From contig VHZZ01000040.1 in NCBI GenBank assembly GCA_009801015.1, forward strand, positions 187,013 through 251,012: DNA of 64,000 bases, given 5' to 3'. Origin of the DNA: Silene noctiflora. Lineage: Eukaryota; Streptophyta; Magnoliopsida; Caryophyllales; Caryophyllaceae. The position numbers were made by a program, and so were the translations under genes. This document shows positions 34,937 through 46,800 of this stretch, piece by piece. Below the pieces are notes generated by a model. The model was given only the letters and a program-made list of their open reading frames with translations, was not told the DNA's origin and did no database searches. Every line of letters begins with the position of its first letter. Positions within the stretch are counted from its first letter, which is position 1.

Positions 34937-35081
34937 NNNNNNNNNNNNNNNNNNNNNNNNNNNNNNNNNNNNNNNNNNNNNNNNNNNNNNNNNNNNNNNN
35001 NNNNNNNNNNNNNNNNNNNNNNNNNNNNNNNNNNNNNNNNNNNNNNNNNNNNNNNNNNNNNNNNNNNNNNNNNNNNNNNNN
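34937..35081. other. Assembly gap (145 N) next to a poly-T run
   Basis: The sequence is undetermined at 34937-35081 and is preceded by about 48 T and followed by six T. The gap was probably caused by the homopolymer; translations across it are meaningless. Confidence 0.98.
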
Positions 35082-35143
35082 TTTTTTGCAAATGTGGGTG
35101 ACGGAGAAATTATTTGTAGAGAATGAATTTATGTAGGATTTGA

Positions 35144-35182
35144 GAGCAAAGTCGCTACTAACTTCAAGTAGCGGCTTTGCTC
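35144..35182. repeat. Perfect-looking hairpin with related copy downstream
   Basis: Arms GAGCAAAGTCGCTACT (35144-35159) and AGTAGCGGCTTTGCTC (35167-35182) pair with one G-T position. A related hairpin AACCGCTACTTGAAATAGCGG lies near 35320, and a degenerate version (TCTACTTGGTCTTGAAATAA) near 37250. Confidence 0.6.
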
Positions 35183-35792
35183 TATTAAAAAAAAAAAATT
35201 AAACACAAAAATATGTGGGAAATTTTGATAAGGTAAAACCACTGTCCCAACTAGCAATTTTATCCCTAGCATATAATAGAATGGAATAATTAAAGTAAAA
35301 ATATCAGCAAAAAGTAAAACCGCTACTTGAAATAGCGGCTTTGGCTTTGTCATATTTTCCTTTGAAAGTGCAAGAATTTTTTTCTTCCAAAACCTAGCAA
35401 AATTTACCCGACCCGGCCCGACCCTATATCCAAGCTAAGGATTGAATTTGACCTGGTGTAATCTGGATGGACCAGAACAATATAACCTGGCTCGAATGTT
35501 TATAGTTGCAAACTGATCTTATCATCCCTAAATAATTTGATAATAACATACCCAACAATAACCCGAGTTCCAAACACGAAATGATCTGCCCCGGATTCCT
35601 CACCGAACTGACCGACTTTAACTCCACGTAATTAACCCGTTTGTCACGTCTATTTTTCGCCCACCCCAATTTGCATATTTCTTTTTTATATTTGTGGACA
35701 TGAATAAACCAAATCATTCATAGTACATTAGTACTATAAGAGTCCCGGACCATCTTCCTAACGTTGGTACCTACTTGGTATTTCGTACTTAA

Positions 35793-35910
35793 TACTCCCT
35801 CCGTCTCGGTTAATTGTTCATCAAACAAAATCCATAAATAGAATGGACAACAATTAACCGAGACAACTTCAAATAAAATAAAACAACAAATGACAGGAAT
35901 AGATGGAGTA
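35793..35910. mobile_element. Stowaway-like MITE
   Basis: CTCCCTCCGTCTCGGTTAAT at the left end, with the complement ATTAACCGAGAC inside and a GATGGAGTA right end. The right arm appears interrupted by about 40 bp of AAATAAAATAAAACA sequence. Confidence 0.5.
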
Positions 35911-36082
35911 ATTGGAGTATTGGACATAGCAAGACTTACCGCTGTTTCTCTGATCAGCCTTACTTTACGCACTAATCGATCCCATATAAGACCACCTTTA
36001 ACCGCCGTGTTGACAACCCCTGAAAAGTTTGTACTCCCACTTTTTTAACACGGAACATCTTGTCAAAGTAGGTATAGACGTA

Positions 36083-36277
36083 CACAAATTCTCATTGAAG
36101 ACGAACACTATCCGTCACAAGCTGAAGACTGATAGTATCCATCTCACAATATGCAGGTGGCATTATCCATGGGGTACTCCATTTCTTCCCACTTGCCCTC
36201 CCACTAGCCTTATTATGAAGAGCACTATCCGTGTTCAGCTTATGACGAATAGTGTCTGTCATAAGCAAGACGCTTTA
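36083..36277 (+). mobile_element. Mutator-like MITE with perfect 9-bp target duplication
   Basis: 195 bp, CACAAATTCTCATTGAAGACG to GCAAGACGCTTTA, flanked by ATAGACGTA at 36074-36082 and 36278-36286. Intergenic between SCPL-A and SCPL-B. Confidence 0.9.
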
Positions 36278-36599
36278 ATAGACGTATAGTACTCTACTTT
36301 TTATTGGTTGGCATTTAACGAATGAATGGACAATCACGTACACATTCATTTTCATAAAGTTGTCATGTACGGACTCATTTGTGAAGTGAGACAAACTTGC
36401 AAGTCTCACAAGCTTATGACCGTCACAAGTAAGGCGGGCTGAATTGTTTGTCTTCACACTTAAATCGTGAGAAATTGTTGGTATATGATGTCATCGTACC
36501 CCTTATTTATTGGGAATATTAAAATTGAATAAATTTTTCAAAAATAATAGAGCATAATCTTAATAAAATAAAAATTAAGGCATTTTATTGGCTAGGGTG

Positions 36600-37013
36600 T
36601 CGATATTCTTGTACACCCGGTGGACCTTAGAATTTTTGAATTGTATAAATCTCGGGTAATAAAATGTGCGGTATTTATAAAGATTTTACTTTTTAATGTG
36701 TGTTATCTATTCATTTTAGATTTATATTGTAGTTTTTCATATTTCTAACTCATTATCTTGTAATATGAGAAAAAAATGAAACCGTAAAACTAATAAAAAA
36801 ATTGGGTATGTCATGATTTCGTATTTTAATGATTTTTTTTATCATAAAGTTGATGATTAATAATTTGTATTTTATAATTTACATCACTTTTATTTTATTT
36901 TGATTAAAACATTATAGTTTAAAATTTAATGAAAAATTATACTTTAAAGAAAACATAATATTTTAATAGAAAAAAAATCTCAGTTCTCTCTTTATACAAG
37001 TAGATAAAGTTCG
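36600..37013 (-). mobile_element. Helitron-like relic
   Basis: GTGCGGTATTTATAAAG near 36667 and TTTATACAAGTAGATAAAG near 37000 match, in order and orientation, internal end sequences of the intact Helitron at 42726-43419 (GTGCGATATTTATAGAG and CTTTTAGTAGATAGGG). Interior AT-rich segments (ATTATAGTTTA.AATTTA) also match. The exact ends are unclear. Confidence 0.45.
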
Positions 37014-37310
37014 AAGGAAAAAATCTTAAGAATTTTATCCCGGTCATTTGTTATTCTATTCCATTTTGGGTGTCTCAGTCAATTGTTATCCTTTCTATTT
37101 TAAGAATGAACTTAATGAATAATTTGATTATTTACACTCAATTTAATCCACTTATCATTTAACAATTGAATTTCCTCTCTTTTTAATATTTGTGACAAAA
37201 TATAAAAAATAATAATTGACCGGAACAGAGGCAGCAATTAATTGAAGTGGCTCTACTTGGTCTTGAAATAACGACTTTGCTCTTAATTCTACGTGGACCA
37301 ATTCTAGCAA

Positions 37311-37509
37311 CAAAGCGTCTTGCTTGTGACGGACACTATCCGTCACAAGTTGAAGACGGATAGTCTCCCTTTTATAATAAGGAAAGTGGAAGGACAAGTG
37401 GGAAGAAAGAAAAGGAACACCCTATGAATAGTGCCACTTGCATATTGTGAGATGAACATTATCCGCCTTCAACTTGTAACGGATAGTATCTGTCTTCAAC
37501 AAGAATCAA
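37311..37509 (-). mobile_element. Mutator-like MITE, reverse orientation, 5' of SCPL-B
   Basis: Starts CAAAGCGTCTTGCTTGTGACGG and ends TCTTCAACAAGAAT, closely related to the 19197 copy. The target duplication is not recognisable. It lies about 360 bp upstream of the SCPL-B start codon. Confidence 0.75.
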
Positions 37510-37868
37510 ATGGTTGATAATACTAGGACTAGGAGGCTGGGGCCATTTTGCATTCTAGCCAATGTTGCAACCTACCAAGAACCTTCTACCCAATAACTTA
37601 AGTTAAGAATACTTGTTTGAGACGGGTATATCTGTTTTACGAGTCAAATATCATACATAAGACACAAAAAAAATGTGTTAATATTAGCAAAAGATATGTC
37701 TTTGTTTATGTAAATGGGTATTATTTAATCCGTTTTATTTTTAAAATAAATATATCCGTCTTAAGAAAGACCCGATTATTTAAAGAAAGAATCGACATAT
37801 ATAGCAAGTTTTCTATTATTGCTTAAAGTGGTTTTTGCCATAACANAAAAAAAAAAAAAAAAAAAAAA

Positions 37869-40800
37869 ATGAAGGTAAAAATATACTTATTTTATTTGAT
37901 ATTATTGTTTTTATCAACACCAATCTTTTTTTCACAAGGCCAACCACATATTGTTAAATCCTTACCTGGTTATCCAGGAGATCTCCCCTTCACCCTCGAA
38001 ACCGGGTACGTTTTGCATTGTTAAACCGGTTTTAATTAAGTTTACTTTTATGAAGTTTATAGTACATTTCGAGTTTTAAGTTATTCTCTCTGTCTTAATC
38101 AATAGTAATATACTCTGTCTTTTTTTATTAAGTCATGAGGAGTAACTTTTTTGCCGGGTTTTTTAGCGTGCTGTAGATATGTAGGAGTTGGGAAATCCGA
38201 GGAAGTGCAATTGTTCTATTACTTCATTGAATCCGAGAGAAATGTAGAAGTTGACCCTCTTATGATTTGGTTAACCGGCGGTCCGGGTTGTTCTGCGTTT
38301 TCCGGCCTAGTTTTCGAGATTGGTTAGCCTTATTCGTTCATTTCTTTTCTTGTTTTGTTGGAATTTTGAAAGCGGAATGTTGTGAGTACCGAATTCTCAA
38401 TATGAATGTGATTTTATTATTTACAGTTTTTCTAACACGCACCCTAAGTTAATTATAGAAAGTTTGTTGAGAATATATCATGAAAAATAGATATACAAAC
38501 TCACATTTTGAAATATTCTCACATTTTTTTCCGTTAAGTTGGTGACTAGGCTAAATGTATTTTAAGATGTTTCACGAGGTAACTTTATGTTTTTCATTCG
38601 ATTACTCTAAGAAAATGTCAATTGTCGGTATCATCATATATCTAAGGTCTAAATACTATAATTCTCCAAAAATTAGTTTAGTAACTAATTAACAAAGGAA
38701 TTTATAATTAAATTTCAATGTTTTTCAAATGAGTCCACACTTCTCGGTTCGTAAACCAACTTTATTATGTCAATTTGTCGAATAATTGAAGTGAGACATT
38801 GTTTAGTTGTCTATAATTAATATTTTCAACTTTTGGCGCGAAAAACTTTTACTTTGAAATTTGGAAATTACTGCTGGGAATATTTCGATATCGAAAAAAG
38901 TTCTTACTAGGTTTTTCTTTCAAAATCCGGCTAATTGAAAGTTGTCGAGTGTGGAATTTGACAATTTTGGGTTTAATCGAGTGAAAATGTAAAAAAAACA
39001 TAGGGTTACCTAACGTAAGTTATTAAGAATTCGGGTTTTGTAAAAAAAAAAAATGGTTATTTTATGAAATTCTAAAATATAGGGTTACCTTATGGAAAAT
39101 CCCAAAATGCAATTGGCCACATCACCTACTTAACGAACAAAATTGACGGAATAAAAGTTAAGAATCACGCTAAGAAGTATTGCTAAAGTATAGCGCTACC
39201 ATATTTGTTGCTTAAAAAGTAGGATTACCGTGTATAATTTGAAAAAGTACAGAATTACCATGTAAAAAAAAACTCATTTTATTTATTTATTTATTTATTT
39301 ATTTATCAACAGGTCCTTTACAATTCAATCGTACTACAAGCAACCAGGAATCGGACGTACCTGAACTCCATCTAAATCCATATTCATGGACTAAGGTATG
39401 ATGGTAAATTTAATTTAATTTAATTTAATTTAATTTAATTTAAATTTAATGCATGTTTGGTGACTTGTAATATCTCATAACTAAATAAAATATATGATAT
39501 ATTAGAGAAAATTTTACGAGTTTAAAAACGTAAATATATTTATGTATATATATATACTAATTTTACTAATTTATGAGTTTATTAGGGCCATCAAGAGTTT
39601 CTCACACTAAACATTATCGTTATTTTTAATGAATTTTATCATATTAACCCGATTTATTTAACAGGTCTAAATTAATTCATTTCAAATTTCTTGTTTTGAG
39701 CAGGTGGCTAGTATAATTTTCGTAGATTCCCCGGTCGGAACGGGTTTTTCTTACGCAACAACTTATGAAGCATATAATAGTAGTGACACTTTGCAATCGA
39801 CTCATATTAATGATTTCATGAGAAAAGTAAGTTATTATATCTTATTTACCACTATTATTATTTCACGAAATTATATAATATTCCGTAGTCAATTTAATAT
39901 ATATAAGAAATTTAAAATTCTTAGAAATTTTAATATATACTTGTAAAAGATAATTAAATAATATTACGAGTTTTAATGTAAAGTTTCTGATGTGTTTCAT
40001 TACCTTAATAAATATTTACGATGTTATTTTATTTATGCAGTGGATTATCGAACATCCCAAGTTCAAAAATAATCCTTTTTACGTCTCGGGAAATTCGTAC
40101 TCCGGTATAACAATTCCGATTATTGTTCAGGATATTATACAAGGTAACCTCAACTGAATTTGAAGGTGTTCATATAATTCTACAATATATATACTCTCTC
40201 CGATCCACACCAATAATGGTAACATGGACCCACTTTTTGTGAGGAGAAAAGTGGGTCCATGTTACCATTGGTGTGGATCGGAGAGAGCACTATTGAGCAT
40301 TACAATTTTGCAGGAAATGAAATTGGTCTGAGCCCTAAACTTAATTTGAAGGTATTTTTATCACGATGGAACCCGCAGCCTCTACCTTTGGTTTTACCTG
40401 TTCCGTTTCCACATTTGATTGATCTTAATTACTTGGTTTATATAGGGGTATGTTATGGGCAATCCGGTTACGGAACGTGATGCAGATGCAAATGAAGTAA
40501 ATGAGTTCGCACACAGGATTTCTCTGTTATCTGATGAACTGTACAAGGTACGTGTTTTCCTCAAAACCGCACCAAAAACAAATGTCGAGAACCTATTGAA
40601 TGGGAGCGAGTATTAAAGTAGTCGATTTTTTATATTTCAGTCTGCTGTAATAAGTTGCAATGCTGATTTTGTCAATGTGGATCCGAACAATACCAAATGT
40701 GTACAAATTCTTCAAGTCATCCACCAAGTAAGTTCTAATGTTACAGACCTTCCAGTACTCGGTAATTTGCAGAAGTCATCGAGGCACTGAGACTGACTAC

Positions 40801-42497
40801 TACTACTTTGACAGAATTTGAAATCAATCAAATCTGCCGATGTGCTAGAACCTAACTGTTACTATGTATCCCCGAAACCAGTCGAGAATCGAAAGAGACT
40901 TCCTGCTCTTGTTAAAAACGAAATCTGTGAGGTATATATCCTTCTCATTGTTGAATTTATATTCGTAAATTTCTATTTCGAGTTTTCAAATGCACCTGAC
41001 CGAGTAAAGCGGCTGAACTCGATATATAGCAGTTCAGGGATTGATTCTGTTATTGCATCATCCAGTTTTCTGCAGGCTTAACAATCCACGATTCGTAGGG
41101 TACCTGTGCGAATCTCTAATATACGAGTGGTTTGTCAAACAGGTATATTATTATACGCTCTCAAGCTCATGGGCAAACAATGAACAAGTTAGAGCAGCTT
41201 TGCACATTCGAGAGGTACGTTAACTGTGTACAAAGACCGAGGAAAGAGTAGGGAAACACGTATTTTACAAATATATGAACCATTTACCAAACAGACCGTA
41301 AACTGGGTCACTCATATTTGAACTCAACACGTCGAAGATCATGAGTCTCATCTCTTATGACTTTATCTGCTAAACTCGGTCGTCGTTTTAACAATATGTT
41401 GTTCAGGGAAGCATAGGTGATTGGATTAGATGTAATCAAAGTATAGCATATGAACTAAATGTTCAATTTAGCTTTCAATACCACATGAATATTTCAACAA
41501 AGTCTCTCCAAGTATTAATCTACAGGTAATTACTCTTTTTCCATCCCTCCATTTGTGTTCGAAGTTTGGTAATTGACCCCCGTAACTTTGGTCAATTTCT
41601 GCCGAAAAAGGAAAAAAAAAAAAAATTTACCCAGGCTAGCTTGTTTAGAAGTATCTGGATACAGGTAGGGATGGCTATCAGCACTGGCCGGCCCGCCCTG
41701 TTTAGCCTCCTAGCAACAGCCGGCCCGGCCCGATCCGCCCCTCCCTGGCTTGGCCCGGGTCACGATACCCAGACCCGGCCCGCGCTCTGACCCGCCCGCA
41801 GCCCGCCCCCAACCCGCCCCTAGCCCGGACTCCCCCTGGCTTGGCCCAGGTCTGACCAGAAGAGCACGGCCCGGCCCGAGCCCGGCCCGATGCCATCACT
41901 AGATACAGGTGCATGTCCAAGTGTTGGACTCGGTTATTTTCATGAAAAATATGCATACGTTGACTCGAAATTTTTTCATAAATTTATTGCAGTGGTGATC
42001 AAGACATGCGTGTCCCATATTTAGCGACACTTCGATGGATTAATGAACTCGAAATTCCAACTCACGATGACTGGAGGCCATGGTTTGTCGATGGTCAGGT
42101 TGCCGGGTTAGTATTTTTTCTCGTCTTATCGGAAATTAATCTTCCGAAAGATCATGTATGAGACTATTTTACATTTGAGATCGACTTCCCCTGGTCGACT
42201 GGTATGAGATTATTTCATATTCGAGAATTATTTTTGTTTTTTTCAGGTATGTCACGGAGTTTTTAAGTTCTCCTTATCGATTAATTTTCACTACAATTAA
42301 GGTAACACGATTATTTTGGCATAATTTATTAAGTCGAGACATAATATGATCGTTTTATTATATGTTGCACGGGCGACAAAACTAATTACGTATTAATTTT
42401 AACACTGTACAAGGGAGGAGGTCACACTACTACGGAGACTAAGCCTCGAGAAGGTCTTGCTATGATTGAAAGATGGTTGTCATCAAGCCCTTTGTAA
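37869..42497 (+). CDS. Serine carboxypeptidase-like protein, clade IA acyltransferase type (SCPL-B)
   Basis: Tandem paralogue of SCPL-A with the same 14-exon structure, giving 459 residues: exons 37869-38005, 38177-38322, 39313-39395, 39704-39826, 40041-40143, 40314-40351, 40446-40547, 40641-40727, 40815-40931, 41143-41214, 41407-41525, 41993-42106, 42247-42301, 42414-42497. Twelve of the 14 exons keep the exact paralogue length except exon 1 (-12), exon 9 (-18) and exon 10 (+3). The signal peptide is [20 protein letters not shown]. The triad is Ser182 in GNSYSG (Asn replaces the Asp of SCPL-A), the Asp in SGDQDM (377-381) and His436 in [29 protein letters not shown] supports the acyltransferase-type clade. 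The start codon directly follows a run of A containing an undetermined base (37846), so the leader is uncertain. The introns are much shorter than in SCPL-A. Confidence 0.95.
39285..39447. repeat. Microsatellites on both sides of SCPL-B exon 3
   Basis: A (TTTA)n run ends 9 bp before exon 3, overlapping the polypyrimidine/acceptor zone, and an (AATTT)n run begins about 15 bp after its donor. The 83-nt exon at 39313-39395 is therefore enclosed by two simple repeats. Confidence 0.8.
40194..40287. mobile_element. Near-perfect palindromic MITE in SCPL-B intron 5
   Basis: Arms CTCTCTCCGATCCACACC.. and ..GGTGTGGATCGGAGAGAG, about 37-40 bp each, differ only by a 3-base insertion and enclose a ~17-base loop. 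It fills most of the 170-bp intron and ends about 25 bp before the exon 6 acceptor. Ends resemble Stowaway termini, but the flanking TA pair is not seen. Confidence 0.75.
41666..41901. mobile_element. Non-autonomous hAT-like element, very GC-rich, perfect 8-bp duplication
   Basis: 236 bp with ends TAGGGATGGCTATC and GATGCCATCACTA, flanked by GATACAGG at 41658-41665 and 41902-41909. The interior is made of CCCGGCCCG and GGCCCGCCC-like tracts and is by far the most GC-rich stretch of the window. Intron 11 of SCPL-B. Confidence 0.88.
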
Positions 42498-42725
42498 ACG
42501 TGTAGTTAGAACATTGTAAGTTATTCTCCTTCCGCTGTCGAAAAAAAAAAAAACATATGTAATGTTTTTTAAGTTACCATTGTGTCGAATAATACTCCCT
42601 CATTTCGATTGATTTAATGGTTTTTATAATGTACGAAGGGGATTCGATATTTTGGAAAATGTATTGAAGTTCAATCCTTTGGAGGCACGCGAGAAAAAAA
42701 TCCGACTACCAGTGTAATAATAAGA

Positions 42726-43419
42726 CTAGTTTAGAATCCGCACAATAAATGTGCGATATTTATAGAGTTTTTATTTTTGTATTACTTAATCATGCTAAAT
42801 TAACACCTCCTTAATTTTTCATACTTCACGTCATTATATTTTGATATGAGAAAAAAAAAATTGAACTACAAAATTATTCAAGAAAAGTGAATAAAATTGA
42901 AGTGGGAAATAATAGTGGTATCTCATTAACGTAATTGTTTTCTTTCTCGTTATTATATTTTGTTTCAAGAAAAAAATATTAAAATTGAAAATTAATCCAA
43001 GAGAATTGAGTAATGTGCTGAAATGTATTTTTTTTTAAAAAGCATTTTTTTTATACCACAAAACTAATGATTCCAATATTTATAAATTCTCTCTAAAAAT
43101 TTTTTTTGCCATGAAAGTAATTAAAACGATTTACAGTTTTGTTTATACATATTATGAATCAAGTCATTCTCAAATAATAGTATCAATAAAATATTTAATA
43201 TGTTATAGTTTTATATTATTTATATTTTAATTAAAATATTATAGTTTAGTATTTAGTGAAAATTATATAATTTGATGAAATAAATTTTAATGAAATACAT
43301 TATAGTTATTAATTTCCTTATTAGTGATTACAATTTTATAATTAATAGCTTCCTTATTTAAAAAATGCTTTTTGGAGGGAAAATTTGTGAATTCACCTAT
43401 TCTTTTAGTAGATAGGGGA
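42726..43419 (-). mobile_element. Non-autonomous Helitron, canonical ends
   Basis: On the minus strand it starts TCCCCTATCTACTAAAAG and ends with a small hairpin (CGCACA/TGTGCG) followed by CTAG. Flanking bases are A (5') and T (3'). It is 694 bp, AT-rich and has no Rep/helicase. It lies 0.2 kb downstream of the SCPL-B stop. Confidence 0.82.
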
Positions 43420-43859
43420 TTTGAAGGCAAATATTTTGTCACATATATTTTGAGTCCTTGGATTTCTTTTATGCGATGCTTATTTTTCATAAAAATAGCC
43501 GAGTTCGGGATGTATTAGATCAAATACTTTTAAACAAGCCGATAAGCGTGAATACCCTAGGTAAAATATACTCCCTGTGTTCCACTCATTAGTTATCAAT
43601 TGAATTTGACACAAAGACAAAGAAAGTGTGAGAGAAAACATTTTAATAATAATTGAATCAAGGTAAAGTTATATATATTATAAACTAATTAAACGTCAAA
43701 GTAAATGGTAATTTAAAGTTTTGGGGATTTAATGTTTGGATAATTTATATGACAAATAAAAATTATACTTTGTCACTCAAATTTTTACATCTGTTGAAAA
43801 TGTTATCTCCACTTTTGGTATCAACTTCATTGAATTTGGCACATAGAGAGAGCTTAAAA
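43420..43859. other. AT-rich spacer between Helitron and satellite array 2
   Basis: No gene is visible. A single CTCCCTGTGTTCCACTCATT Stowaway-like end occurs near 43571 without a partner. Confidence 0.4.
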
Positions 43860-46800
43860 GGAGAAAAACTGACCCGGTACAACCTACCGAATAGCTAAAA
43901 TTGAAGTATACAAATACACGGTTTTCTGAATTTCAGGGTCCTAGAACAAAAGTGTCCATAAATCACACGAATGGTTCCTTAGGTCAGATAAAACGGCCAC
44001 ACAAATTTTAAAAAGCAACAAAGCATGTTTGAGGATATCGGTAAGCGATAAATGACACTCGTGCGAAAATCGGATAATAAGGAACAATGAATTAGTTGGT
44101 TTTATTTGGGTCTGAAATTGAACAGTTCAACTTCTGAAACAATCTTTGACATTTGGTAGAAAAGTCATGAGAAAAAGAAAGTGACCCGGTACAACCGCTC
44201 AAACAGCTCAAATTGAAGTATGTAATAGTTCGGGATTCAAGTGTCCCGAACAAAAATGTCCGTAAATCACACGAATTGATTGTCAAGTCAGAAAAAGCGG
44301 CCACACAAATTTTGAGGAGCAAGAGAGGACGTTTGAGAATACTGGTAAGCGATAAACGACACTCTCGCAAAAATCTGATAGTCAGGAAAAATGGACTAAA
44401 AGTAGTTAGGCTATAATCGAATAGTTCAACTCCCGAAGTAGCCCCAGACACGCGGTAGAAAACCAGAGAGAAAACGAAAAGTGGCCGGGTACAACCTCCT
44501 GAATAGCTCAAGTTGAAATGTATAATACACGATTTTCGGAATTTCGCTCTCTCAGAACAAAAAAGTCGGTATATAACACGGATTGTTCCTCAGGTCAGAT
44601 AGAGTGGCCAAGCGAAATTGGAGCTGCAACATAGGACATTTTAACGCACCGCTAAGTGATAAACTAACACTAGTGCGAAAATCAAATAATAAGGAAACAT
44701 TTATTAGTAGGTTTTACTTGGGATTAAAATTGAATAGGTTAACTACCGAAACGATCTCGGACACGTGGTAATAAACCCGTGAGAAAAAAAACGTGACCCG
44801 ATACAACCTCCCAAACATTTTAAATTGAATTGTATAATAATCTAGTTTTTGAGATTTAAGGGTACCTGAACAAAAATGTGTATATCACACGAATGGTTGC
44901 TCGGGTCAGATAAAGTGGCCAAATTAATGAACTTTGAGGTGTAACAGAAAACGTTTGAGGGTGCCGGTGAGCGATAAACGAATCTCGTGGGAAAATCGGA
45001 TAATTAGGAAAAATGGATTAAAAGTTGTTATTTTGGGTTGAAATCCAATAGTTCAACTCTCGAAGTAGCCCCAGACACGTGGGGATAAAAAACCGGGATA
45101 AAAACATATGTGACCCAATACTACCTACCGATAGCTCAAATTGAAGTATATATACACGGTTTTTGGGACTTCACGGAACAAAAATGTTCGTAAATTACAC
45201 GGATGGTTCCTCGAGTCAGATAAAATGGCCACACAAATTTAAAAAAGCAACAGAGAATGTTTGAGGATGCCGGTAAGCGATAAACGACACACGTGCAAAA
45301 ATCGGATAATAAGGAACAATGGATTACTTGGTTTTATTTGAAGCTGAAATCGAATAATTCAACTCCCGAAGCAATCTTGGACATTTGGTAGAAAACTCGT
45401 GAGAAAGAGAAAGGTGAACCAGTACAACCTCCCAAATGGCTCGAATTTAAGTGTATAATACACGGTTTTCGGGATTATAGTGTCTCGAAATAAAAATGTC
45501 CGTAAATCACACGGATGGATCAACGGGTCAAAAAAAGCGGCCACCAAAATTTTGAGGAGAAACAGAAGACGTTTGAGGATGATGGTAAGCGATAAACGAC
45601 ACTCGTGCGAAAATCGGATAGTTAGGAAAAATAGATTTAAAGTTCTTATTTTGAGTTATATTCGATAGTTCAACTCTTTAAATAATCCCAGACATGTGGT
45701 AGAAAACTTGACAGACAGCGAAAAAAGACCCAATGCGACCTCCTGAATAGCACAAGTTGAAGTGTATAATATACGGTTTTCGGGATTTCGGAGTCCCGGA
45801 AAAAAAAAGTTGGTATATCACACGGATTGTTCCTCAGGTCAGATAGAGTGGCCAAGCAAAACTAGAGGTGTAACAGAGGACGTTTGACGCCCCACTAAGC
45901 GATAAACAACACTCGTGCGAAAATCGAATAATAAGGAAAAAACTTTTAGTAGGTTTTGTTTGGAATTGTAATCGAATAGGTCAACTACCGAAGCGATCTC
46001 GAACATGAGGTAGAAAACTCGTGAGAAAAAAAAAATGTGACCCGGTATAACTCCCGAACATCTCAAATCACATGGATGGTTCCTGCGCTCAGATAAAGCG
46101 GTCACACAAATTTTAAAAAGTAACAGAGGATGTTTGAGGATGCCGGTAAACGATAAATGACACTCGTGCGAAAATCGGATAATAAGGAACAATGACTTAG
46201 TAGGTTTTATTTGGGGCTGAAATCGAACAATTCAACTTCTGAAACAATCTTGGACATTTGGTAGAAAACTCGTCAGAAAAAGAAAGGTGATTTGGTAGAA
46301 CCTCCCAAATAGCACATACACGTTTTCAGGATTCTAGTGTCACAGAACAAAAATGTCCGTAAATTACACGGATGGATTATCGGGTCAGAAAAAGCGGCCA
46401 CACAAATTTTGAGGAGCAACAGAGGACGTTTGAGGATGCTGGTAAGCGATAAACGACAATCGTGCAAAAATCGGATAATTAGAAAAAATGGATTAAAAGT
46501 TGTTATTATGGGTTTTAATCGAATAGTTCAACTCCCAAAGTAGCCCCATACATCGGGTAGAAAACCTGAGAGAGAACGAAAAGAGACCCGGTACGACCTC
46601 CTAAATAGCACAAGTTGAAGTGTATAATACACGGTTTTTGGGATTTCGGGATCCCGGAACAAAAATGTCGGTATATCACGCGGATTGTTCCTCAGTTAAG
46701 ATAGAGTGGCCAAGCAAAATTATAGGTGTAACAGAGGACGTTTGACGCCCGCTAAGCGATAAACAACACTCGTGCGAAAATCGAATAATAAGGAAAAAAA

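Noticed and set aside
34860-35136. Open frames rich in Phe or Lys across the gap
   Set aside because: They span undetermined bases and a poly-T run.
41702-41956. 84-residue minus-strand open frame
   Set aside because: Made of GC-rich hAT-like element sequence in SCPL-B intron 11.
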